NCBI RefSeq assembly: GCF_008704655.1 | Contig: NZ_CP023688.1 | Location: forward strand, 3,224,001-3,288,000 | Source: Streptomyces rimosus | GTDB lineage: Bacteria > Actinomycetota > Actinomycetes > Streptomycetales > Streptomycetaceae | Reading direction: 5' to 3' | Length of the DNA stretch: 64,000 nt | Shown: positions 7,742-14,545 of the stretch, piece by piece | Numbering within the stretch: the stretch's first letter is position 1 | How the letters are laid out: each line of letters begins with the position of its first letter | Notes under the pieces: generated by a model | What the model was told of the DNA's origin: nothing | The model's input: the letters and a program-made list of their open reading frames with translations, nothing else | Database searches by the model: none | Made by a program: the position numbers and the translations under genes

Positions 7742-9211
7742 TCAGTGCTTCTCCGCTCGTACGGGAATGTCGAGAATCACCTGAGTGCCCCGTTCGGTTC
7801 CGGGCACCATGTCGAACTTTCCGCCCAACTCGCCCTCCACCAGGGTGCGTACGATTTGCAGCCCGAGGTTCCCGGCCCGGTGCGGGTCGAACCCGTCCGG
7901 CAGGCCGCGGCCGTTGTCCTGGACGGTGACCAGCAGGCGGGGCTCCGTACGGCTGCCGCCACGTACCGCACCGACCTCGACGGACCCCTGGTCCCCCGGA
8001 ACGAAGGCGTGTTCGAGGGCGTTCTGCAGGACCTCCGTGAGGACCATGGACAGCGGGGTGGCGACCTCGGCGTCGAGTATCCCGAAGCGGCCGGTGCGGC
8101 GCGTGGTGACCGCGCCCGGCGCGATCTCCGCGACCATCGCCAGCACCCGGTCCGCGATCTCGTCGAACTCCACGCGCTCGTCGAGGTTCTGGGACAGCGT
8201 CTCGTGCACGATCGCGATCGAACCGACCCTGCGCACCGCCTCGTTGAGCGCCTCGCGCCCCTGCTCGGAGTCCATCCGGCGGGACTGCAGGCGCAGCAGC
8301 GCGGCCACGGTCTGCAGATTGTTCTTCACCCGGTGGTGGATCTCCCGGATGGTGGCGTCCTTGGTGATCAGCTCCCGTTCGCGGCGCCGGAGTTCGGTGA
8401 CGTCGCGCAGCAGCACCAGCGAACCGATGTGCGTGCCCTTGGGCTTGAGCGGGATGGCGCGCAGCTGGATCACCCCGTCCTCCCCCTCGACCTCGAACTC
8501 CCGCGGCGCCCACCCGCTGGCCAGCTTCACCAGCGCCTCGTCCACCGGGCCGCGCGCGGGCGCGAGTTCGGCGGTGGTCCGGCCCAGGTGGTGGCCGACG
8601 AGGTCGGCGGCGAGGCCCAGGCGGTGGTAGGCGGACAGCGCGTTCGGGCTGGCGTACTGGACGACGCCGTCCGCGTCGAGCCGGATCAGCCCGTCGCCGG
8701 CGCGCGGCGAGGCGTCCATGTCGACCTGCTGGCCGGGGAAGGGAAAGGATCCTGCGGCGATCATCTGCGCGAGATCGGAGGCGCTCTGGAGGTAGGTGAG
8801 CTCCAGCCGGCTCGGCGTCCGTACGGTCAGCAGGTTCGTGTTCCGGGCGATCACTCCCAGTACCCGGCCCTCCCGGCGCACCGGGATCGACTCGACCCGT
8901 ACGGGCACCTCCTCGCGCCACTCGGGGTCGCCCTCGCGTACGATCCGTCCCTCGTCCAGGGCGGAGTCGAGCATCGGCCGGCGGCCACGCGGAACGAGGT
9001 GGCCGACCATGTCGTCCTGATAGGAGGTCGGTCCGGTGTTGGGCCGCATCTGGGCGACGGACACGTACCGCGTGCCGTCGAGGGTGGGGACCCACAGGAC
9101 GAGATCGGCGAAGGAGAGGTCGGAGAGCAGCTGCCACTCCGACACCAGCAGGTGCAGCCATTCCAGGTCGGAGTCGCTGAGGGCGGTGTGCTGGCGTACG
9201 AGATCGTTCAT
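7742..9211 (-). CDS. PdtaS-type sensor histidine kinase
   Basis: A 489-residue cytoplasmic sensor kinase of the HisKA_2 / HWE-like group (PdtaS type). It has an N-terminal GAF-like domain (residues about 1-150), a PAS domain (about 165-275), then the dimerisation/phosphoacceptor region with REIHHRVKNNLQTVAALLRL, where the second His is the likely phosphosite. The HATPase domain carries EVLQNALEHAF, DNGRGLPDG and NLGLQIVRTLV. PdtaS kinases signal to PdtaR, an ANTAR response regulator acting on nascent RNA; no such partner is encoded nearby. The ATG at 9211 starts the conserved MNDLVRQH segment. A DasR-like operator lies 73 bases upstream. Confidence 0.85.
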   Translation of the reverse strand: MNDLVRQHTALSDSDLEWLHLLVSEWQLLSDLSFADLVLWVPTLDGTRYVSVAQMRPNTGPTSYQDDMVGHLVPRGRRPMLDSALDEGRIVREGDPEWREEVPVRVESIPVRREGRVLGVIARNTNLLTVRTPSRLELTYLQSASDLAQMIAAGSFPFPGQQVDMDASPRAGDGLIRLDADGVVQYASPNALSAYHRLGLAADLVGHHLGRTTAELAPARGPVDEALVKLASGWAPREFEVEGEDGVIQLRAIPLKPKGTHIGSLVLLRDVTELRRRERELITKDATIREIHHRVKNNLQTVAALLRLQSRRMDSEQGREALNEAVRRVGSIAIVHETLSQNLDERVEFDEIADRVLAMVAEIAPGAVTTRRTGRFGILDAEVATPLSMVLTEVLQNALEHAFVPGDQGSVEVGAVRGGSRTEPRLLVTVQDNGRGLPDGFDPHRAGNLGLQIVRTLVEGELGGKFDMVPGTERGTQVILDIPVRAEKH

Positions 9212-9584
9212 GGAGGGCACGCTCTGGAGCCTACCGGCGTACGGTAGAGGTGTTGTCCCCGCAAGGGCATGGACAGATCTAAATGGTCTAGTCCACAATA
9301 CGTTGGGTATCGCACCCCGCGAGGGCGGCCGCCAGGCCCGCGATACCGCACCAAGAACCTCCGAAACCTCCGCTCTCCCCGCACAGGAGGGCGGATAGAG
9401 GCCCGAGCGCTCTCTGCCCTGACTGCGCGACGGCCTCAGGTCGACCGGCCTCTGGGCGTGCGTGCGTCTCCGCCGCACGTGGGGCGCATTCCGCCGCCGG
9501 GCCGGCCGATGAAGCTCCGGGCTGCGGTGCCGGACAGGTTGAGGGTCCTGTCCCGGCGCCGCGGCCCGCGGGTGTTCTCCGGCC
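9212..9584. other. Intergenic region before the sensor kinase
   Basis: This 373-bp gap separates the TetR gene from the downstream kinase gene on the minus strand. It holds the kinase promoter region and the DasR-like box at 9284-9295. The rest (9300-9584) shows no open frame with Streptomyces codon bias and no strong hairpin. Confidence 0.5.
9284..9295. promoter_or_regulatory. DasR-like operator (dre) before the sensor kinase
   Basis: TGGTCTAGTCCA differs by one base from the ideal DasR palindrome TGGTCTAGACCA and sits 73 bases upstream of the kinase start. DasR is encoded in this window. The neighbouring sites at 13371 and 19410 show the same core, which supports recognition by the same repressor. 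Binding here is inferred. Confidence 0.6.
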
Positions 9585-10199
9585 CTACTCCTCGCTCTTC
9601 CCGGGGGGCCAGGCAGCCATCGCCAGCTCGGCCACCCGCTCCAGCGTCGTACGGTCCGCACCGTCCCTGGCCTGCTGGGACATGCCCTGGAGTACGGCCG
9701 CGCAATAGACCGCGAGCGCGTGCGCGTCGGTGTCGGCAGGCAGCTCACCCGCCGCGACGTCGCTCCTGATCCGCCCTTCGATCGTTTCCACGTTCTCGGC
9801 GCGCCGCCCCTGGAGGCTGCGCATGACGTCCTCGGACTGCGCCGTGCAGTTGGTGGCGGCCGTGATGACCATGCAGCCGCGCGGGTAGCCCGGCAGGGTG
9901 TGGAAGGCCGCCGCCTCGCGCAGCATCCGTGCCACGGCCCGGCGCGCCGTCGGCTCCTCGGCGAAGGCCCGGCCGGAGAAGGCGCCGAAGTCCCGGACGT
10001 ACGCCTCGATCGCCTCCTCGAAGAGCGTCCGCTTGTCGCCGAACGCCGCGTACAGGCTCGGCGCCTTGATGCCCATGGCCTCGGTCAGGTCCGCGATGGA
10101 GACGGCCTCGTAGCCGTGCTCCCAGAAGGCGCGCATCGCCTGCTCCAGAGCCGTCTCCCGGTCGAAGGACCGGGGCCGTCCACGCTGTTTCGTCGCCAT
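9585..10199 (-). CDS. TetR-family transcriptional regulator
   Basis: A 204-residue TetR/AcrR repressor. The N-terminal helix-turn-helix is visible in SIADLTEAMGIKAPSLYAAF followed by GDKRTLFEEAI, the standard TetR signature. The C-terminal ligand domain has the GYPRGCMVITAATNC segment typical of regulators that control adjacent oxidoreductases. It is divergent from the SDR gene, with an inverted repeat in the shared 81-bp region, so it most likely represses that gene and itself. The inducer is unknown. Confidence 0.9.
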   Translation of the reverse strand: MATKQRGRPRSFDRETALEQAMRAFWEHGYEAVSIADLTEAMGIKAPSLYAAFGDKRTLFEEAIEAYVRDFGAFSGRAFAEEPTARRAVARMLREAAAFHTLPGYPRGCMVITAATNCTAQSEDVMRSLQGRRAENVETIEGRIRSDVAAGELPADTDAHALAVYCAAVLQGMSQQARDGADRTTLERVAELAMAAWPPGKSEE

Positions 10200-10232
10200 C
10201 CTCGAATTCTATAGCGCCCGCTACGAAAACTC

Positions 10233-10254
10233 TGCTACGGTTTTTTCTGTAGCA
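10233..10254. promoter_or_regulatory. Candidate TetR operator between TetR and SDR genes
   Basis: A 22-bp near palindrome has TGCTAC and GTAGCA as outer arms around a T-rich centre, and a further CTACGAAAA half site lies at 10221. It sits 27-48 bases before the SDR start and 34 bases before the TetR start, a classic position for a shared operator. Confidence 0.6.
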
Positions 10255-10280
10255 ACCGATACAGAAAGGGGGGCGCGGTC

Positions 10281-11036
10281 ATGGGCGTACTCACGGGCAG
10301 GACGGCGCTGGTCACGGGCGGCAGCAGGGGCATCGGCCGGGCGATCGCCGAGCGGCTGGGCCGCGACGGCGCGCGGGTCGGGGTGCATTACGGACGCGAC
10401 GAGACCGCCGCGAAGGAGACGGTGGCGGCGATCGAGGAGGCCGGCGGCCGGGCCTTCGCCCTCCAGGCCGAACTGGGCGTCCCGGGCGACGCCGCGGCCC
10501 TGTGGTCCGCGTTCGACACGCAGGCCGACGGCCTGGACATCCTGGTGAACAACGCCGGCGTGACCGGCCGCCGCGAACCGCTCCGGCAAGCGACGGAGGA
10601 AGACTTCGACCACGTCTTCGCGGTCAACACGAAGGCCCCGTTCTTCATCACCCAGCTGGGCCTGGACCGACTGCGCGACGGCGGCCGGATCATCAACATA
10701 TCGACGGGCCTCACCCACGGCGTCGCCGTCCCCGAACTGATCGCCTACGCGATGACCAAGGGCGCCATCGACGCCTTCACCTCAACCCTCGCCAAAGACC
10801 TGGCCCCCCGCGGCATCACGGTCAACGCGGTCGCCCCCGGCGTCGTCGACACCGACATGAACGCGAGCTGGCTCCGCACCGACCCCGAAGCCTGGCAGGC
10901 GTATTCGGACGCGTCCCCCTTCGGGCGCGTGGGCGCGCCCCGCGACATAGGCGACATCACCGCATTCCTGGCCTCGGACGACAGCCGCTGGGTCACGGGA
11001 CAGTGGATCGATGCGACTGGGGGTGCGTTGCTTTGA
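10281..11036 (+). CDS. Short-chain dehydrogenase/reductase (SDR)
   Basis: A 251-residue classical SDR using NAD(P)H. The cofactor motif is TGGSRGIGRAIAERLG (TGxxxGIG, residues about 13-20), the structural NNAG follows near residue 91, and the active-site YAMTKGA gives the YxxxK pair, with an upstream Ser in INISTGLTHG. The segment LAPRGITVNAVAPGVVDTDM is also characteristic. It resembles 3-oxoacyl-reductase-like enzymes, but the substrate is not predictable. The ATG at 10281 has AAAGGGGGG upstream. Its divergent TetR neighbour probably controls it in response to a small molecule. Confidence 0.9.
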   Translation: MGVLTGRTALVTGGSRGIGRAIAERLGRDGARVGVHYGRDETAAKETVAAIEEAGGRAFALQAELGVPGDAAALWSAFDTQADGLDILVNNAGVTGRREPLRQATEEDFDHVFAVNTKAPFFITQLGLDRLRDGGRIINISTGLTHGVAVPELIAYAMTKGAIDAFTSTLAKDLAPRGITVNAVAPGVVDTDMNASWLRTDPEAWQAYSDASPFGRVGAPRDIGDITAFLASDDSRWVTGQWIDATGGALL

Positions 11037-11119
11037 GGTGAGGGGGTGGGGTTGCGAACGGGGCGAACGTTGCCCGATACGTCGTTGCCGGCCGCGTCAC
11101 CGACGCATACTCACTCTGC

Positions 11120-11377
11120 TCACTCGCGCGCGGCGTTGATCAACATCAAGTTGGCTGCGCCCGGTCGAAGTTCGAAGAATCCTTCGCCGGCGGGGATCTC
11201 GGCGAGGAGGAAACCGCTGGGGTCCCCCGCGTCGCTGAGGTGGAGCGTCACCCCGTTCGGCAGCGTGATCCGAAGCTCATCGGCCTCCACGGCACTCGCC
11301 ACTCCTCCTCGGATCGCCTGGACCCGCAGGGGACGGGGCTCATGCGAAGGAACGGGACAGGAATCAGCCTCAGTCAT
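11120..11377 (-). CDS. Small hypothetical protein, 85 residues
   Basis: I do not recognise this protein. The 85-residue frame is acidic. It has a Pro/His-rich first 15 residues, then alternating hydrophobic and polar segments such as DELRITLPNGVTLHL and FELRPGAANLMLI that look like beta strands. A promoter-like arrangement lies just upstream on the minus strand: TTGGTC (11408-11413), an 18-base spacer, TAGCTT (11384-11389), then 6 bases to the ATG, which would give a leaderless mRNA. This supports the minus-strand reading over the overlapping plus-strand frame. Confidence 0.5.
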   Translation of the reverse strand: MTEADSCPVPSHEPRPLRVQAIRGGVASAVEADELRITLPNGVTLHLSDAGDPSGFLLAEIPAGEGFFELRPGAANLMLINAARE

Positions 11378-11446
11378 GACAAAAAGCTAACCCGCCGGGA
11401 GACACCCGACCAATGACAACGACGCCCCCGAACCCCGCAGGCCGCG

Positions 11447-12988
11447 TCAGCGCGTTTCGGTGATCTTCGCCAGGGAGCGGGGCGCGTCCGGGTCCTGTCC
11501 CCGCGCGAGCGTGACTTCGTAGGCAAGCCTCTGGAGAGGAAGGATTTCCAGGATGGGCTGAAGCTCCTCCGCCACGCCGTCCGTCGGCAGCGCGAAGCCG
11601 GCCGCCACCCGCCCCACCTCGGCGTGGCCACCGATGACCACCAGATCCGCACCCCGATCGCGCAACCGTTCCAGTACGGGCCGCAGCGCCTGCCCGCCCT
11701 TGCCGTCGGTGACGATCGCGATGACCGGGGAGATGTTGTCGACCATGGCGAGCGGACCGTGCAGCAGGTCCGCGCCGGAGTACGACAGGGCGGGGATATA
11801 GCTGGTTTCCATGAGCTTCAGGGCGGCTTCCTTCGCCGTCGGATAGCCGTAACCACGGGAGGTGAGCACCATGCGTTCCGCGAACCGGTAACGGGCGGCG
11901 AGGGCCCTGACCTCGTCATGGCGGGCGAGGACGGACTCGGCGAGGTCCGGCAACGCCCTTGCGGCCAGGTAACCCGGCACGCGCGGCCGAGGGTGCCCGG
12001 CGCTGACGCGCAGGCCCTCGACGAGGAGGTAGAGAGCGAGGAGTTCGGCCGTGTACGTCTTCGTGGCGGGCAGGGCGCGCTCCGGACCGGCCAGCACATC
12101 GATGTGGAACTCACTGATCCCGGCAAGCGCCGACCCCGCGTTATTGGTCACCGCGAGCGTGATCGCACCGGCCTCGCGGGCGGCCCGCGTGGACGCGACG
12201 AGGTCGGGCGAGCCACCGGACTGGCTGACCGTGACGACGAGGCAGTCCCGAAGGTCGGGACGCGCGCCGTAGGCGGTGGTCGTGGACATGGAGGTAAGAC
12301 CGCAGGGCTTGCCGAGCCGCACTTCGAAGAGGTACTTGCCGTACAGGGCCGCGTTGTCCGACGTACCGCGCGCGGTAAGCAGCACGAACCGTGGCCGGCG
12401 GGCAGCGATCTGCTCGGCAACCGCACGGATGCGGGGTGCCCCCTCGGCGAGGATGCGACGCAGCACGTCGGGCTGCTCAGCCATCTCAGCAGCCATGAGG
12501 CGCCCCGGCTGCTCGCCGCCCGGGGTGGGCGGTGCGGGGGTGGCTGGCGCGAAAGGCGGGGCCGCTGCCGCGCTCGCGGTCTGGGTTGCGGGGGTGGCCT
12601 CCGCTCTGGGGGCGGCCTCCGTTCCAAACGCGGCCACCAGCCCAGGCGCGGCCTCTGTCCCGGGTGCGGTCTCCGCCCGGGGTGCGGTCTCCGCCCCGCC
12701 CGCGGCCTCCGGCCTAGGCATGGACTCTGTCCCGGGCGCGGCCTTCGTCCCGGACGTGCTCTCCGTTCCAGGCGAGGTCTTCGCCTCGGGCGCGGTCTCC
12801 GTTCCGGACGTGGCTGCCGGTCCAGGCGCGTCCTCCGTCACACCCGCGGCCTCCACCCCGGTCGTGGCCTCTGCGCCGGACGCCGTCTCCGCCCCGCGCA
12901 CCGCATCCACCCCGGATGCCGTCCCCGTCCCGGACGCGGCTTCCGCCCCGGACGGGCCATTCGCTGTGCGGTTCGTGTCGCCGGACAT
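11447..12988 (-). CDS. GlmS-like double-SIS sugar-phosphate isomerase/deaminase with N-terminal repeats
   Basis: A 513-residue protein whose residues about 165-513 form two SIS domains like the isomerase half of GlmS, without the glutaminase half. Visible features are MAEQPDVLRRIL (the GlmS EQP helix), TARGTSDNAALYGKYLFE, SQSGGSPD, TKTYTAELLALYLLVEGL, KEAALKLMETSYI, LLHGPLAMVD and a C-terminal SLAKITET tail. Glutaminase-less homologues act as glucosamine-6-phosphate deaminases (NagB-II) or related aldose-ketose isomerases. Residues 14-139 are 21 hexapeptide repeats of the GTEAAP type. The ATG at 12988 is supported by GGAGG 7 bases upstream. It is divergent from nagB. Confidence 0.8.
   Translation of the reverse strand: MSGDTNRTANGPSGAEAASGTGTASGVDAVRGAETASGAEATTGVEAAGVTEDAPGPAATSGTETAPEAKTSPGTESTSGTKAAPGTESMPRPEAAGGAETAPRAETAPGTEAAPGLVAAFGTEAAPRAEATPATQTASAAAAPPFAPATPAPPTPGGEQPGRLMAAEMAEQPDVLRRILAEGAPRIRAVAEQIAARRPRFVLLTARGTSDNAALYGKYLFEVRLGKPCGLTSMSTTTAYGARPDLRDCLVVTVSQSGGSPDLVASTRAAREAGAITLAVTNNAGSALAGISEFHIDVLAGPERALPATKTYTAELLALYLLVEGLRVSAGHPRPRVPGYLAARALPDLAESVLARHDEVRALAARYRFAERMVLTSRGYGYPTAKEAALKLMETSYIPALSYSGADLLHGPLAMVDNISPVIAIVTDGKGGQALRPVLERLRDRGADLVVIGGHAEVGRVAAGFALPTDGVAEELQPILEILPLQRLAYEVTLARGQDPDAPRSLAKITETR
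12572..12949 (-). repeat. In-frame 18-bp minisatellite (21 units) in the SIS gene
   Basis: Exactly 378 bp, or 21 units of 18 bp, encode consecutive hexapeptides such as GTETAP, GTEAAP, RAETAP and GAETAS. The period holds without frame loss from codon 14 to codon 139. Units are degenerate at the DNA level, so the array is not a recent perfect amplification. Confidence 0.85.
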
Positions 12989-13413
12989 GTGGCCGCCTCC
13001 TGATGGGTGTGCGTCCCCGAGTACCCGGTCCTCGGCGGCACCGCACGCGGGGCGGTGCCGGCGTGGCATGCGTACCGCGCTTCGGGCCCCCCACGCACTC
13101 GCCCGGCGCTCCCTGATCACCGCGCCCCAGAGGCCGCGAGCCGATCGCCGCGGAGCTCCCGAGCCGACCACCGCAGGCCCGGCCGACCGCCGCAGACCCA
13201 GCCCACCCGGCGCAGACCCAGCCCACCCGCCGCAGGCGTATCGCGCCCGACCCAGGCGCAAGCAAGCGAGCCCCCGCCCACCCCAACACCCCACCCCTCC
13301 CCCAATTCGCCCCCCGTTCAGCCCCGGGTTGCCGGATGTCACCTGGGGGGTCGGTGGCGCTCTGGTAGATTGGTCTATACCACACGACCACTCTCCAGAT
13401 CGGCAGGCTCAGC
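12989..13413. other. Divergent control region between the SIS gene and nagB
   Basis: This 425-bp gap holds the promoters of both divergent genes. The DasR operator lies at 13371-13382 just before nagB. Around 13150-13260 there are short direct repeats of a GCAGACCCAGCCCACCC-like unit and of CCGACC/CCGCAG blocks, similar in flavour to the repeats inside the SIS gene. No codon-biased gene is seen. Confidence 0.5.
13371..13382. promoter_or_regulatory. DasR operator (dre) of nagB
   Basis: TGGTCTATACCA matches the DasR palindrome TGGTCTAGACCA at 11 of 12 positions and lies 31 bases before the nagB GTG, where a repressor would block transcription. DasR control of nagB, relieved by glucosamine-6-phosphate, is established in S. 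coelicolor. Confidence 0.85.
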
Positions 13414-14196
13414 GTGGAAGTTGTCATCGTCCCGGACGCCAAGGCAGGCGGCGAGCTGATCGCGGAAGCCATCGCCGCCCTGGTCCGTCGCAAGCCCGAG
13501 GCGCTGTTGGGTGTGGCCACCGGCTCGACTCCGCTGCCCGTCTACGAAGCGCTGGCGGCCAAGGTCCGCGGTGGGGACGTGGATGTCGCGCGTACCCGCA
13601 TCTGCCAGCTCGACGAGTACGTGGGGCTGCCCGCCGGGCACCCCGAGTCGTACCGGTCCGTGGTGCTCCGCGAGGTCGTGGAGCCGCTGGGGCTCGGCGA
13701 GGACGCGTTCATGGGGCCGGACGGCACCGCCGAGGACGTGCAGGCGGCCTGCGAGGCGTACGACCGCGCGCTGGGCGAGGCCGGCGGGGTGGACCTCCAG
13801 TTGCTGGGCATCGGCACCGACGGGCACATCGGCTTCAACGAGCCGTGCTCCTCGCTCGCGTCCCGTACCCGGATCAAGACGCTGACGCAGCAGACCCGGG
13901 AGGACAACGCCCGGTTCTTCGACAGCCTGGACGAGGTGCCCCACCACGTCATCACCCAGGGCATCGGCACCATCCTGGAGGCCCGCCACCTGGTGCTGCT
14001 GGCCACCGGCGAGGGCAAGGCGGACGCCGTGGCGCAGTCCGTCGAGGGTCCGGTCTCGGCGCTGGTGCCGGCGTCCGCGCTTCAGCTGCACCCGCACGCC
14101 ACGGTCGTCGTCGACGAGGCCGCCGCGTCCAAGCTCAAGCTGGCCGACTACTTCCGCGCCACGTACGCGGCCAAGCCGGAGTGGCAGGGCCTGTAA
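13414..14196 (+). CDS. nagB: Glucosamine-6-phosphate deaminase NagB
   Basis: A 260-residue enzyme converting glucosamine-6-phosphate to fructose-6-phosphate and ammonia, the step that feeds amino sugars into glycolysis. Motifs include GVATGSTP (phosphate loop, residues 33-40), QLDEYVGLP with catalytic D67, and GIGTDGHIGFNEP with D136, H138 and E143. The length is typical of the family. The start is GTG at 13414, 31 bases downstream of a DasR operator. Its substrate is also the ligand that inactivates DasR, so this enzyme helps set the signal that controls the das genes downstream. Confidence 0.95.
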   Translation: MEVVIVPDAKAGGELIAEAIAALVRRKPEALLGVATGSTPLPVYEALAAKVRGGDVDVARTRICQLDEYVGLPAGHPESYRSVVLREVVEPLGLGEDAFMGPDGTAEDVQAACEAYDRALGEAGGVDLQLLGIGTDGHIGFNEPCSSLASRTRIKTLTQQTREDNARFFDSLDEVPHHVITQGIGTILEARHLVLLATGEGKADAVAQSVEGPVSALVPASALQLHPHATVVVDEAAASKLKLADYFRATYAAKPEWQGL

Positions 14197-14207
14197 GGGA
14201 CAGCCGA

Positions 14208-14303
14208 ACGGCCGCCCCATACGGCCGCCCCATACGGCCACCCCATACGGCCACCCCATACGGCCACCCCATACGGCCACCCCGTATGACCGTCCCATAC
14301 GGC
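14208..14303. repeat. 13-bp tandem repeat, about 7.4 copies
   Basis: The unit ACGGCC(G/A)CCCCAT repeats head to tail seven times plus a partial copy. The middle copies at 14234-14272 are identical and the last copies have diverged. It begins 12 bases after the nagB stop. Confidence 0.9.
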
Positions 14304-14315
14304 ACAAGCACGCAC

Positions 14316-14361
14316 ACGACCCGGGTGGGGCGCCTCCGCAAAGGCGCCCCACCCGGGTCGT
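14316..14361. terminator. Long bidirectional hairpin between nagB and the GH3 gene
   Basis: A perfect 20-bp stem (14316-14335 with 14342-14361) with a 6-base loop is followed by TTT on the plus strand. It can terminate nagB and, being symmetrical, also the convergent dasABC-GH3 transcript. Confidence 0.85.
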
Positions 14362-14545
14362 TTCATCCACCAGCCATGCAGACCACCGGCCGTTCAGCCC
14401 ACACGGCCGTGCCATCCACGGCCGCGCCATCGACCCCCGCGCCATCCAAAGCCGCGCCCGCCCACAGCCGCGACCCCCACGGCCGTACCGCCCACCCCCG
14501 TACCCCACCGAGCCCCCGGCTCCCCTCCGCGGCCCGGTGGGGGAT

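Larger units (their letters stand above)
14197..14545. other. Repeat-rich gap between nagB and the GH3 gene
   Basis: This 349-bp gap between convergent genes holds the 13-bp tandem array (14208-14303), the long terminator hairpin (14316-14361), and about 180 bp of C-rich low-complexity sequence with recurring CACGGCCG and GCCATCCA-like units. No gene is supported. Confidence 0.6.

Noticed and set aside
14208..14303. CRISPR-like array
   Set aside because: The units are 13 bp head to tail with no spacers, so it is a simple tandem repeat.
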